Shown here in pieces: positions 20,536 to 32,380 of a DNA stretch of 64,000 nt. A program made the position numbers and the translations under genes. The notes below the pieces were generated by a model. The model made no database searches. It had not been told where the DNA came from and saw only the letters and a list, made by a program, of their open reading frames with translations. The first letter of the stretch is position 1; every line of letters starts with the position of its first letter. Location: contig OY992537.1 in NCBI GenBank assembly GCA_963921195.1, positions 57,126,313 to 57,190,312 of the forward strand. The letters are read 5' to 3'. This stretch comes from Pegoplata infirma (Eukaryota > Arthropoda > Insecta > Diptera > Anthomyiidae).

Positions 20536-21514
20536 TTTTCTTTAATTCCGGTCTGCGGTTGAGTCTTTGGAATTTTTTTACTCCTCTTTTTTACGCTTCT
20601 TGCTACTACTGATGATAGTTTCTGCTGCTCACTTTATCTTTGTAAATTACTTTTTTTTTTTTTTTTCCAATTTTGCATACTTACACAAGATATATTTTGC
20701 AATTTGATTATGACTTGAAATTCTTACAAATTGCATTTCATTTTTCTTCTCTATATTTTTTTTTTATTTTGCGCAAAAATATTTAAGTGAATAAGAGTGT
20801 TAAACATTTTATATGTAAACGACTGAAAAATGGTAAAAAAAACAGAAAACTTTAAAAAAAATGATTTTATCACTTCATATATCTTGTGAACTAAAAACTT
20901 ATATGAATTACACCACATATGACTATGTAAAATGACTTGATGTGCATATAAAATGGCCAGTTTTATTGGTATTAAAGTGTTAAGGCGAGATTATAAATAA
21001 ATAATAATAAAAAAAGAAATCAGCAAAGAAATTAAAGACGTGGAGAAAAAATTGTTTCTGCAATATACTAAATTTTTCTTTTAGCTGTTAGTTTTCAATT
21101 TTTTTTTTTTTTTTTAATTTTCATTGAATTTTATATATTTTTTAAATTTTTTATATTTCAAAAAAACTTCAGCTTTTTTGAATTTGGAAACAATTTTTAC
21201 AATTCGAGGTCGATTAAAAAAGTTGAATTCGGCTTTGCTGAATAAAACGATACCGACCACTATGTTAGAATTTTTTTAACATGATAATGTTTTTAGGCTG
21301 GTGTCTAATTTTAAAAAAGCTGCAGGACGCCACCTCAGTTTGACTATATAAGCTAACAATTATCGAAAAAGAAAACAAGAATTATTATTTTCATTTTCTT
21401 AACACCAAAAAATTTTAATAACTTGGGTTTGTAACTTGGATAATAATTCATCTCGTGGTGAATAAAACCGTTTTTCACCAGCTGGTGAATAAAAAGTAAC
21501 ATAATTATTTTTCA
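20536..21514. other. Gene-free AT-rich stretch, matches 690-1,640
   Basis: Near-identical to copy 1 apart from substitutions and A/T tract length changes. No gene, no additional element. Confidence 0.55.
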
Positions 21515-21897
21515 CCAAAAAAAAAAATTTTTTTTTCATAAAATTTTTTTATCAAATTTTTTTTTTTTTCATCAAAAAATTTTTTTTTTCATCAATTTTT
21601 TTTTTTCATCAAATTTTTTTTTCCATCAAATTTTTTTGTTTCATCAAATTTTTTTGTTTTTTTTTTCTTTAACATTTTTTTTCATCAATTTTTTTTTTTT
21701 TATCAAAAAAAATTTTTTTTTCATCAAAAAAAAATTTTTTTTCATAAATTTTTTTTTCATAATTTTTTTTTGTTTTTTCATCAAATTTTTTTTCATAAAT
21801 TTTTTTTCATTAATTTTTTTTTCATCAAATTTTTTTTTCATCAAATTTTTTTTTCGTATTTTTTTTTTTTATCATATCTTTTTTCATCAATTTTTTT
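21515..21897. repeat. Low-complexity TTTTTTTCATCAAA array, copy 2
   Basis: Same irregular units as 1,640-2,108 but with several units missing. An open frame of 141 codons on the plus strand (21,636-22,061) runs through it and is only phenylalanine, isoleucine and lysine runs. Confidence 0.85.
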
Positions 21898-21982
21898 ACC
21901 CTCCAACCACAGTATGGGGGTATACTTACTTTGGCATTCCGTATGTAACGCATCTTAATATCTGTCTAGGACCCCATAAAGT
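21898..21982 (+). mobile_element. Mini-me-like fragment, copy 2 counterpart of 2,109-2,196
   Basis: ACCCTCCA...GGCATTCCGTATGTAACGC...TCTAGGACCCCATAAAGT, ending exactly at the foldback boundary. Confidence 0.7.
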
Positions 21983-24463
21983 ATATGGGGCATTCCATGT
22001 GAAATCGAACACTTTGAAATTTTTTTTTTTTAGATTTTCCCAATTAATTTACAGTTTTTAGTACCCTTCGAAAACCCCTTCGTGGTAAATTTTCAGATTT
22101 TTTTGATGACCCGTTCAAAAGATATCGAATTTTTAAAAATTGGTAGTTTGTTCCTTTACTCAAACTTCTTTTACTCATAACTTCTTCAATAATGGTCCAA
22201 ATTTCAGTTTTTTTTTTCAAAAATTTTGTGTTTTTGCGTACTTTTAAAAAAAAATCCAAAAAAAAATTTAAAAGCGCTCTAGTATGCGATTTTTAAGTTT
22301 TTAAATTTAAATCTCATTTTTGAAAATGTTTGTACTCTTCGATTTTTTTGAAATTTTTTTGTGTAAAACCTCTATCGATTCTACAAATTTTTTGCCTAGA
22401 AGGATCGTGGGATAACGATTATTACTATTTTTTAAAATTTTTAAAAAAAAATTTATTGTAATTTTCCAATCTTAAAATCAATGCTACTGCTCCCATGGTG
22501 CGTCATAGAGGAGTCATTTATAAAACCGACCCCCATTAATTTTTAAGTCTTAACATTTCTTCGGAACAAACTAATACCCTATCTCCAATTTCTAAGGGGG
22601 CTCCCACACAAAACGACATTTTTCAAAATTTGCTCCAACCGCTCTAACTGCCCTAATAGTGCCCTTAGAGCAACAAAATGTATGACCGACCCACAATATT
22701 TTTTAAGTCCAAACATTTGCTCTGAATACACCTACCCTCTATCTCTAATTGTTAAGGCGGTCCCCATACAATTTTTTTTATTTTTTGTAAATTAGTTTTA
22801 TTTAATCAGCTTCTTTAAGAAAATATAAAAAGTAATCCGAAATTTTTTTTCAAAAATCCACCAGACAGATCGATGCGGAATTTTATTAGCTAAAATACAA
22901 AAAAAGAAAAACCAAAATCGGTTAAGAATTGCGACCAGTAGGCAAAATTGGACAAAAAAGTATATTTTTCCCCACTGTGTACCGGTCCAATGGTGCGTCC
23001 GAGAGGGGTCATTAGTGAGGCCCACCCCCATTTATTTTTACCCTACAATATTTTTTTAAAATATACCTACGCCCTATCTCCACTCCCTAAGTAGGCTACC
23101 ATTCAAAATTATATTTTTATAAAATTTGCTCCAACTGTTATTTGTATGGGAGCCTACTTAGGGAGACAGGGCGAAGGTATGTTTTAAAAAAATGTTGTAG
23201 GGTAAAAATAAATGGGGGTCGGTCTCACTAATTACCCCTCTCGGACGCACCATTGGACCGGTACACAGTGGGAAAAAATAGACTTTTTTGTCCAATTTTG
23301 CCTACTGGTCGCAAATCTTAACCGATTTTGGTTTTTCTCTTTTTGTATTTTAGCTAATAAAATTCCGCATCGATCTGTCATGGTGGATTTTTGAAAAAAA
23401 ATTTCGGATTACTTTTTATATTTTCTTAAAGTTCAGAAAATTTTCATTTTCTCAGTATTTTTGCAATAAAAAATGTATTAGGAATGGGATGAATATGCTT
23501 TATAGACTAAATTAAAGGTGTTGTAACCCTTTATCAACGAGGGGATTAGTATTTGAAAATATATTATTATTTTGGTTTTTATAACCAGACAAAAATTCAA
23601 GAATTTTCACTTTTAAAAGACCCAGCAAAAAAAAATCGAAGTGGTGCAAAAAGAATAAGTGATTCACTACATACATAGTAGCTATATGTGCCGATCTTCA
23701 TATTCCATAAGAAGTACTTTTATAAGCACTTCCAAAACTGCTAAAAAAAATGCCAATAATAACAACTTTCACCAGTTCTTTCCTCAATGATTTAGAAGTA
23801 CCATTTTCATATGTGTTTACAAATGCAATTGAAAAGTACAAATTTGTGGCACTTAAGTATTGGATTTGTTTTGTTGAATATTTTTTTTTTTATAATTTTC
23901 TCTGATTTAATAAAAAACTAAATTTTATAAATGAATTAACTTGATATGCCGCAAAAGCGAATTTTTTATGTAAATTATGTTATAAAAAAATACAGTTTCC
24001 AGATTTTTGGTAAAATTACCAAATGACTCAAGAAGTGCTAAAAAGATAACAAAAAAACTGTTAGCCCTTAAAAAAGACAAGGGTTAAATATAACCAAAAA
24101 AGAGCTAAGTTGGTATTGCCGTTTAAAGGTATAAAAACTCTTCTAAAAATATACGATATCTGATTTAAAATGAGAGAATTACTTTTTTTTATCTCTTCAT
24201 TTTATTTATTGGATGTTTTTTTTTAACTACATGTATAAAAACATTTTTTTGTACAAAAAAAAAACAATAAAAAGTTTCCAGATTATGGTAAAAATCAAAT
24301 GACTTAAAAAGTGCTTAAAGGGCTAAAAAAGATAACCAAAAAAAGGTGGTAGCCTTTAAAAAAAAGGGCTGAATTATAGCCACAAAATGACTAAGTTGGT
24401 ATCGCTGTTGAAAGGTATAAAAACTCTTCTAAACATTAGGGTATTCAATCAAATAATTAATCG

Positions 24464-24963
24464 CACTTAAAAAATTATGTTAGTAAAATCAACTGAAAAT
24501 GTCAGTTAAAATAACTACTTTGTAAGTTGTTTTGGGGTCAACTACTTTTTCAGTTAAATCAACTAACAATGTTAGTTATTTTAACTGACAAAAAACAACT
24601 AACTTATCTAGTAAAAATTACTTACATTTGTAGTCAAAACAACTAAAATGTAGTAAAAATAAAAAAAATCAATATATATTTTTTTTTTTTCAAAACATTT
24701 TGCAGAAAAAAAAAATTGAAGACCAAATTTTTTCCAAGTTTTTTTTTTTAAAAAAAAGTTGTGAAAAATAAAAATAACGATTTTTTTTTTTTTTTTTTTG
24801 GAAAAAAACTTTAAAACTTTTCAGAGATAAAATAAATAAAATTAACTACTTTAAATAACTGTTACTACATTACAGTACTTTTTTGTTAGTTGTTCAAAAA
24901 AACGACTTAAAATAACTAACACAAATAGTTGTTTGAAATTTTTCATACAAAAACAACTGACTT
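24464..24963. mobile_element. Remnant of a CACTTAAA element (AACTAACA words), right end deleted
   Basis: It begins CACTTAAAAAATTATGTTAG and matches 49,369-49,934. The last part (GTAACTTACATAATTTTCTGAGTG) is deleted and the sequence joins directly to GACTTATTCGGTTAACCG. The interior is TTAGTTATTTTAAC and CAACTAAAATG words. Confidence 0.75.
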
Positions 24964-25142
24964 ATTCGGTTAACCGAATAATAAAAATTTTAATTGAATA
25001 TAAAACTAAGAACTCTTTGTACTTTTAAGAATTTTATTAATTTTATTTAAAATAAATCTTTATCCGATATGGCGAAGCTCTATAATGTTAGCCCAAATAA
25101 AGATTTTTTGAATGGCACCCTGAAAATTTACCCTAAAATTGA

Positions 25143-25196
25143 TACCCAAATTGATACCGGGCTTAGATGCATCTAAGCCCGGTATCAATTTGGGTA
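25143..25196. repeat. Perfect 54-bp palindrome at a deletion junction
   Basis: Two 27-bp arms meet with no spacer: the left arm runs TACCCAAATTGATACCGGGC to the centre GATG|CATC, and the right arm is its exact inversion. In the sister element at 50,158-50,185 the left arm is present once, followed by other sequence. About 1.4 kb of that element, including the hAT insertion, is absent here. The palindrome was therefore created when the deletion formed. Confidence 0.95.
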
Positions 25197-27100
25197 ATAT
25201 GAAATATGTACTTATCAAGAAGTGATGAAAAAATCACTTCTAAATCACCATATAAAAATTACATAATCACATCCAAAATGCCAAGAAATATATACTTCTA
25301 AAGAAGTGATGAAAAAAAGCACTTCCAAAAGGTCAAGTTATATTAACATCCCGATCACTACTTCAGAAGTTGTGATAAAGATGTTAATATATATGTACAT
25401 ACTAAACACTAGTGATATTGTGTGTCACGCCCATATAAAATTCATCAGTGTTTCAGCTGAAGAAGAAGTACATCTGGTTCATAAGTTGTGGTGAATTTTG
25501 TAGTGAATGGTAAGCTCTTTTTTTGCTGGGTATATCTTCAAAAATAATGTACCAATTTCAATGAAATCTTTTTTAGATTAAAGCTTATGTTTTACTTAGT
25601 CATAATTGGTACACAATTTTTTTTTTTTTTTAAAATATTTTATTTTTTGCTTAAATTTTACCTTATGATTTTTGGAATTTTAAAATTATTTTTTAGTCTG
25701 TTAAAAAAAAGAAATGGTTGTAACATTGTAAATTCGATAAAAAGAGTTAAACAATTTTGCAAAAATACTTTATTTACCAATAATGGTTAAGAAAATGATA
25801 AGCTTTAATCTAAAAAAAAAATCATTGAAATTGGTACATTATTTAAAGTGATATAGGTACTTAAAAGTGAACATTTTTAAGTTTTCATCTGTTTATAAAA
25901 ACCAAAATAACAATAAATTAACAAATGCTATTAATGTCATTTATAAGGGGTTCAAATACCTTTTATTTTGTCCATACAGCTTGTTCGTATCCTACCTATT
26001 ACATTTGTTAGAGCAAAAATTCTAAAAAAATTAATATTTGCTGAACTTTAAAAAAATATTCAAATAAAACAAAAACGATTTTTAGAAATCCACCATGACA
26101 AACCGCTGTGGCATTTTATAAGCTAAATTTCAAAAAAAGAAAAACTAAAATCGGTTAAGAATTGCGACCTGTAGGCAAAATCGGACAAAAAAAGTCCGTT
26201 TTTCCCCACTGTGCGGTAGAAGCTGATAAAATAAAACAAATTTACAAAAAATAAAAAAATTGTATGGGGACCGCCTTTACAGTTAAAGATAGAGGGTAGG
26301 TGTGTTCAGAGAAAATGTTTGGACTAAAAAAACATTGTGGATCGGTCATACATTTTGTTGCTCTAAGGGCACTATTAAGGCAGTAAGAGCGGTTGGAGCA
26401 AATTTTAAAAAATGCCTTTTTGTGTGGCAGCCCCCTTAGAAATTGGAGATAGGGTATTAAATTGTTCCACAGAAATGTTAAGACTTAAAAATTAATGGGG
26501 GTCGGTCTTATAAATGACCCCTCTATGACGCACCATTGGAGCAGTAGAAATGATTTTAAAATTGGAAAATTATAATAAATTTATTTCAAAAAATTTAAAA
26601 AATAGTAATAAACGATCCCACGATCCTCCTGGGCAAAAAATTTGTAGAATCGATAGAAGTTTTACACAAAAAAATTTCAAAAAAATCGAAGAGTACAAAC
26701 ATTTTCAAAAATGAGTTTTAAATTTTAAAACTTAAAAATCGCATACTAGAGCGCTTTTAAGAATTTTTTGGGATTTTTTTTTTAAAGTACGTAAAAAAAC
26801 AAAAATTTTGAAGAAAAAATAAAATGAAATTTGGACCATTTTTGAAGAAGTTATGAGTAAAAGAAGTTTGAGTAAAGGAACAAACTACCAATTTTAAAAA
26901 ACTCGATATCTTTTGAACGGGTTATCAAAAAAATCTGAAAATTTACCACGAAGGAGTTTTTGAAGGGTACTAAAAACTGTAAACAAATTGGGAAAATCTA
27001 AAAAAAAAAATTTCAAAGTGTCCGATTTGACATGGAATGCCCCATATATACTATAGTACCATGTCAAATTTGTTCTAATGTTGGCCAAATCCGAGATATA

Positions 27101-27198
27101 ATTAGATCTCGATATCAGATATAATTATATGCAACCAGTTACGATGACATATGATTAGATATAAGCAGATCAAATAAGATCTTTTTTATTTACACGGG
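27101..27198. mobile_element. Fragment ending TTTACACGGG, inserted in copy 2 only
   Basis: Copy 1 reads GAGATATAATTTTCGCAATT at 5,391-5,410. Copy 2 has extra sequence ending TTTATTTACACGGG, which is the terminus of the CCCGTGTAAA MITE family (15,391-15,739). It carries AGATCTCGATATCAGATATA-type text but no left terminus, so it is a truncated insertion. Confidence 0.6.
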
Positions 27199-27284
27199 TC
27201 ATCGAAATTTTTTTTCGCAATTTTTATTTATTAAAATTAAGTTTTCGTCAGTCGGAACTTCTTCTGACATAAAAAATCAAAAAC

Positions 27285-27605
27285 TAATTTTTTATCAGAA
27301 TTTATTTTTTTTTTGCATTAAAATTTTTTTTTATCATCAAAATTTTCTTTGCTCATCAAAAACTTTTAGCACCAAAAATATTTATTTTTCATAATTTTTT
27401 TTTTTTTTTGTTTTTTTAATAAAATTTTATGTATCAAAAATTATGTTTTATCAACAAGTTATTTTTTCATAAAAAAAAAAATATTTTCTATCAAAAACTT
27501 ATTTTCATCAAAAATTACTTTTTTTTTATAAAAAATTACTTTTTTATAAAAAATTTCATCAAATTGATTTATTTTTCATAAAATTTTTTTCACCAAAAAT
27601 ATTTT
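27285..27605. repeat. Low-complexity TTTTTCATCAAAA block, copy 2
   Basis: Counterpart of 5,495-5,815 with different tract lengths. No gene. Confidence 0.75.
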
Positions 27606-27610
27606 CACTA

Positions 27611-28155
27611 CACACAAAAAAAACTTTGTCAAATTAATAGGAAAAGTCTCGTAATCCCATTTTACCAATATTTTACTGGTTTCCTTGTTTTTCAACAAAC
27701 AAATTTGGATAGAAATTTACATTTTTTGTAATTTTAAAATTTTTTTGTAATTTTACAAATTTCCAAGATAATTTTACAAAAAAAAATCTAGTAAATTCAC
27801 TAGAATATCTTGTAATTTCGATTGCACCAAAAAAACAGTTAATTTACAATTTTATTGGTAAAGAGCTTGTCAAATTACAAAAATATTGGTAAAAAGCTTG
27901 TCAAATTACTAGTAATTCTCGTAAAATATGAGGTAGCAAAAAATCTAGTAAAATTACGAAACCTCCTTGTAAATTTTATCGTGTCAAAAAATTTGTAAAT
28001 TTAAAATTTTATTGTTAAAAACCTTGTAAAATTACAAAATTATTGGTAAAAAGCTTGTTAAACTACTAGGATTCTTTTTTTTCAAATAGGAGGTAGCAAA
28101 CAAAAAAAGTTACAAGTTTTTCTTGTAATTTTACAAGTTTTTTTTTTGTTTAGTG
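27611..28155. mobile_element. CACACAAAA...AGTG element, longer allele of 5,819-6,189
   Basis: Same ends and same TA flanks (27,609-27,610; 28,156-28,157). It is about 170 bp longer, including extra GTAATTTTACAAA and CTAGTAAATTCACTAG words near 27,665-27,840. Copy 1 therefore has an internal deletion, or this copy an expansion of the word units. Confidence 0.75.
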
Positions 28156-28157
28156 TA

Positions 28158-29171
28158 ACAACAAGTCCAAGCTTATCTGACATAAGAATGTTCCACTTCC
28201 AAGCAAAAAAAGTCAATACCACTTTCTGGTGGAGTGCTTTAAAACTAACAATTGTAATCAAATTAGAGATGAGCTCGTGACACGATTTTTTTGTGATTCA
28301 AGTGATTAAGGCGTGATCGATTAAATAATAAACGAACAAAGTTTCCTTAAAGTTCATCAATTGTGTCTCCAATTTTACGAAATCTGCTTTTACCCCTAAC
28401 CAACATTCATTGACAATATAAAAAAAATTACAAAAACCCTGTTGGTCACTGCGTATAAGTTATTGTACCATAAATGGCCTTATTTTTGTAACACATCGTT
28501 TAAAATCTATAAAAAGTTAATTTCCATTTTTTTAACAACAAAATCAAGAAGAAATAATACTGTCTATAGTATTGTCATTCATTTATGCATTTTTTTTTAA
28601 ATGCATTATAAAATTTATTTTTAAAAATTTAATATTTTTATTTTGTTATTCTTATCAATAAATTCAATTTTGTGTATCAATTTAATTGACCATTATCGTC
28701 ATCAATTCTGGTAGATAAACTTCCTGGTAGTAGATTTCTATTTTTTTTTTTTAAATTTATGTTAACTTTAATGGCAGTTGTTCAAAACAGAGAAAAATAA
28801 TATAAATGTTTATGGTTTTTGTGTTAAATGGTCAAGAGATAAAAAATATTAGTCATAAAAATGTAGTTTAAAATATATTGTATGTATGCATCCAAATACA
28901 ATATAATTTTTCTGCGTTGGTTTAACTCTGGGTTATTGTCCTCGTTGTTTTGTAGCAAAATGTTCTTTGAAAAATATTAATATTTTTTGTTTGGGCGTTT
29001 TTTTTATTTATGATGGGACTATTTGGGTTAAATTAGATAACTACATAAAAAGGATATATTTTTTACATTAAGAAAATATTAAATTAAAAAAAAAAAAATT
29101 TTCTGTGAGTTGAAAAAAAATTTTTTTTTTTTTAATCCCTGATGATGGTTAACGATGATTAACCAAAATAT
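28158..29171. other. Gene-free AT-rich stretch matching 6,192-7,185
   Basis: Close match to copy 1 with scattered differences, for example an extra GAGATGAGCTCGTGACACG patch near 28,265. No gene. Confidence 0.5.
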
Positions 29172-29471
29172 TGTAAAATATGCAAAATATGCGCTAAAAA
29201 ATTCAAAATATGCACTAAAAAAATTAAATGTATACAATAAAAATCTTGTTTTCATAAGAAAATCTTCTTAAAAAGTAAAAAATAACGCCGGGGTTTAATA
29301 AAGAGCAAGAGCAAGATTTTTTTTTAGAAATTTAGAAAATCTTAAACAAAAAAAATAAAAAGAAAAAAAAAATTTTTTTTCAAAATAAATTTTTAAAATT
29401 TTAAATAGTTTTTGAAAAAAATTAATTTTAATTTGTGATTTTTCCAATTTATACCAAAATATGCAAAAATA

Positions 29472-31491
29472 CACAGAAAAAAATATGGAGGAAACAAATT
29501 TGAGTAATCACTTGTTTAAATTTAAAAAGAAAAATTGAGTAATTTTTTAATTGACACAATTAAAAATTTACTCAAACATTTTAAAAACAATTTAAGTAAA
29601 TAATTTAATAGTTTTTAAAATTTTTTTTTAAACTCTCATAGTTTTTTGAATTCTCGTTTAGTTTATAGTTTTTTGTATATGGGGCATTCCATGTGAAATC
29701 GGACACTTTGAAAAACTTTTTTTTTTGATTTTCCCAATTTGCTTACAGGTTTTAGTACCCCTCGAAAACTCCTTCGTGGTAAATTTTCACATTTTTTGGA
29801 TGACCCGTTCAAAAGACATCGAATTTTTAAAAATTGGTAGTTTGTTTCTTTACTCAAACTTCTTTTAATCATAACTTCTTCAATAATGGTCCAAATTTCA
29901 AATTTTTTTTTGTTTTAAAAATTTTGTTTTTTTACGTACTTTCTAAAAAAAAATCCGAAAAAAATCTTAAAAGCGCTCTAGTATGCGATTTTTAAGTTTT
30001 AAAATTTAAATCTCATTTTTGAAAATGTTGGTACTCTTCGATTTTTTTGAAATTTTTTTGGGTAAATCTTCTATCAATTCTACAATTTTTTTGCCCAGGA
30101 AGATCGTGGGATAACGATTATTACTATTTTTTAAAATTTTTTTAAAAAAATTTTACTGTAAAATTTTTTGAAAAAATTTTATTATCTTAAAATCATTTCT
30201 ACTGCTCCAATGGTGCGTCATAGAGGGGTTCTTTATAAGACCGACCCCCATTAATTTTTACGTCTTAACATTTCTTTGGAACAAACTAATACCCTATCTC
30301 CAATTTCTAAGGGGGCTCCCACACAAAACGATATTTTTTTAAATTTGTTCCAACCGCTCTAACTGCCCTAATAGTGCCCTTACAGCAACAAAATGTATAA
30401 CCGACCCACAATATTTTTTTAGTCCAAACATTTTTTCTGAACACACCTACCCTCTATCTTTAATTGTTAAGGCGGTCCCCATACATTTTTTTTATTTTTT
30501 GTAAATTTGTTTTATTTAATCAGCTTCTACCGGTCCAATGGTGCGTCCGAGATGGGTCATTAGTGAGACCGACCCCCATTTATTTTTACCCTACAACATT
30601 TTTTCAAAACATACCTACGCCCTATCTCCACTCCCTAAGTAGGCTCCCATACAAAATTACATTTTTATAAAATTTGCCCCAACTGTTATTTGTATGGGAG
30701 CCTACTTAGGGAGTGGAGATAGGTATGCTTTGAAAAAATGTTGTAGCGTAAAAATAAATGGGGGTCGGTCTCAGTAATGACCCCTCTCGGACGCACCATT
30801 GGACCGGTAGAAGCTGATTAAATAAAACAAATTTACAAAGAATTAAAAAAAAAATGTATGGGGACCGCCTTAACAGTTAAAGATAGAGGGTAGGTGTGTT
30901 CAGAGAAAATGTTTGGACTAAAAAAATTTTTGAAAAAAAAAAATTTTAAATTTGGACCATAATTGAAGAAGATATGATTTAAAGAATTTTGCGTAAAGAA
31001 ACAAACTACCAATTTTTAAAAATTCGGTATCTGTTGAACGGGTCATCCAAAAAAAAAATTTACCACGAAGGAGTTTTCGAAGGGTACTAAAAACTGTAAA
31101 AAAATTGGGAAAATCTAAAACAAAAAGTTTTTCAAAGTGTCTGATTTCACATGGAATGCCCCATATGTATATGAAAGTTTGTAATCGTCTTTATAAAATT
31201 TTCCTATGTCTTTGAGACATAAATATGTTTGGTAAAGTTTGAAAAAACAAGTTTTTTGCAAAAAAAACTTAAAACTTTTTCACACTTTTTAAAAAAATAA
31301 ATTGATAAATTTTAAGTAAATTTTTAATTGCGTCAATTAAAAATTTACTCAAATTTTTTGGCAAACATTTAATAAATTCTTATTAAATATTAACTCAATA
31401 CTATTAAATCGTTTACTGGTGCAAAATTGAGTAATTTTTTACTTAATAGTATTAAAAATTTACTTAAATATTTTTTTTATATTTTTCTGTG
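29472..31491. mobile_element. CACAGAAAA...TTTTTCTGTG element, TA flanked, TTTACTCAAA words
   Basis: The left end CACAGAAAAAAATATGG and right end ATATTTTTCTGTG are flanked by TA (29,470-29,471; 31,492-31,493). The element's own sequence, outside the nested foldback, is made of TTTACTCAAA, GAGTAATTTTT, AATTAAAAATTTACTCAAA and their inverses. Same organisation as the CACTC elements. No transposase. Confidence 0.8.
29677..31166. mobile_element. Foldback D: ATATGGGGCATTCC family, nested in the CACAG element
   Basis: The left end is ATATGGGGCATTCCATGTG and the right end CACATGGAATGCCCCATAT. The left arm has all three modules. The right arm lost the outer module: GTTTGGACTAAAAAAATTTT jumps to AATTTGGACCATAATTGAAG near 30,925. 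The centre is near 30,665. Confidence 0.85.
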
Positions 31492-32380
31492 TATGCACTT
31501 AAAACTTCGAAATATGCACAAAATATGCATTTAAAATCAAAATATGCAAAAATATGCAATTTCACCAAAATATGCAAAAACAAATCGATGCCATTTTTAC
31601 TTAAATTTCTTGATTCGGAAAGATAATTGGTCGATATCGACAAAAAACATGCATTTGCATGGAAATCTCATCCCTATTTATGACCTTCGGCCAAACTTAT
31701 TGAACAACATACATTTTTAGAGGTCAACAATAATATATTTGTTAACAAAATATTAAATATTCCGAAATTATTTTGTTTTAGAAAAACTTACAGTTTTTAA
31801 AAAAAAAATTTCTGTAGAAACATTTCTAAATTTCGGGACATTTAAAATTGTTCAACTCCTAACCAATTTTTATAAAAAATTCTAAAAACCTACTACTTTT
31901 TGTTATAGGGAAAACTATTTTTTTTTTAGATACAGACTAAGATTCTGAATAATTATTTTTGTTAAAGCATCAAATACTAAAAAATATGAAAATATTTATG
32001 CCTTTTTTTAAATTTTTAAAAATATGTAGTTAGCCACTTTGTCCTAGAAACCGCAGAATATATTTATGAACAATTTTATTTATTTCAGTAGTTTCGCCAA
32101 CAATGTCTAAAAACTTGTTGAGTTTATCATTTCTTGTCAACAAAGGTAAATATTTCTTATCGTTTATAGCAAATTGTAATTGATTTATGATGATTCGTTT
32201 TGTGACTATCTTGAAATAAAAAAAGGTGATGATTGTAATTTATTGAAGTTTTACACCTTTTTAGAAAAAATAATGGAAGTAAAAGATTTAGAATATTTTT
32301 TTTGCAACACAATTGCAGAGGAGGTTGATGATAACACCGTCCGACAGCTAATATTAAACATGAACCGGATGATATATGTA

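Larger units (their letters stand above)
23621..25530. mobile_element. CCCAGCAAAA...TTTTGCTGGG element, 1.9 kb, absent from copy 1
   Basis: The left end CCCAGCAAAAAAAAATCGAAG and right end AGCTCTTTTTTTGCTGGG flank sequence that matches 48,598-51,908 with large internal deletions. Copy 1 at 3,820-3,836 reads AAAAGACTATATC, the uninserted state. Here the right flank begins TATATC, while the left flank is AAAAGA. The expected left TA (and one C) is missing, so a TA duplication has probably been lost on one side. Sub-terminal words AAGAAGTGATGAAAAAA and TCACTTCT recur near the right end. No transposase. Confidence 0.85.
23264..26213. mobile_element. CACAGTGGGA/CACAGTGGGG element, copy 2, interrupted
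   Basis: The left end CACAGTGGGAAAAAATAGAC has one change from copy 1, and the right end TTTTTCCCCACTGTG reaches 26,213. CGGTA flanks it on both sides (23,259-23,263; 26,214-26,218). Without the 1.9-kb insertion it is the same 1.04-kb foldback as at 3,472-4,510. Confidence 0.75.
21983..27047. mobile_element. Foldback C: copy 2 counterpart of foldback A, opened by nested elements
   Basis: The left end is ATATGGGGCATTCCATGTG and the right end GACATGGAATGCCCCATAT. The arms match 2,197-5,346. The right arm holds the CACAGTGGGG element (23,264-26,213), which in turn holds a CCCAGC element (23,621-25,530), which holds remnants of two further elements. The left arm retains the deletion derivative of the CACAGTGGGG element. 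Confidence 0.85.
29172..31676. mobile_element. Composite insertion bordered by AAATATGCA words, hAT-like right end
   Basis: Copy 1 passes from TTAACGATGG to TTTATGACCTTCGGCC in about 90 bp. Here the two points are 2.5 kb apart. The outer parts (29,172-29,470 and 31,494-31,676) contain repeated AAAATATGCA words, at least a dozen in total, as sub-terminal repeats often do. The right end reads GGAAATCTCATCCCTA, whose inverse TAGGGATGAGATTTCC resembles hAT-type ends. A matching left end was not found. Inside lies a CACAG element, which holds a foldback. Confidence 0.5.

Noticed and set aside
21636..22061. 141-codon open frame, the longest uninterrupted one apart from one near the gap
   Set aside because: Translation of T/A runs and CATCAAA units; tract lengths differ in the other copy, so the frame is not conserved.
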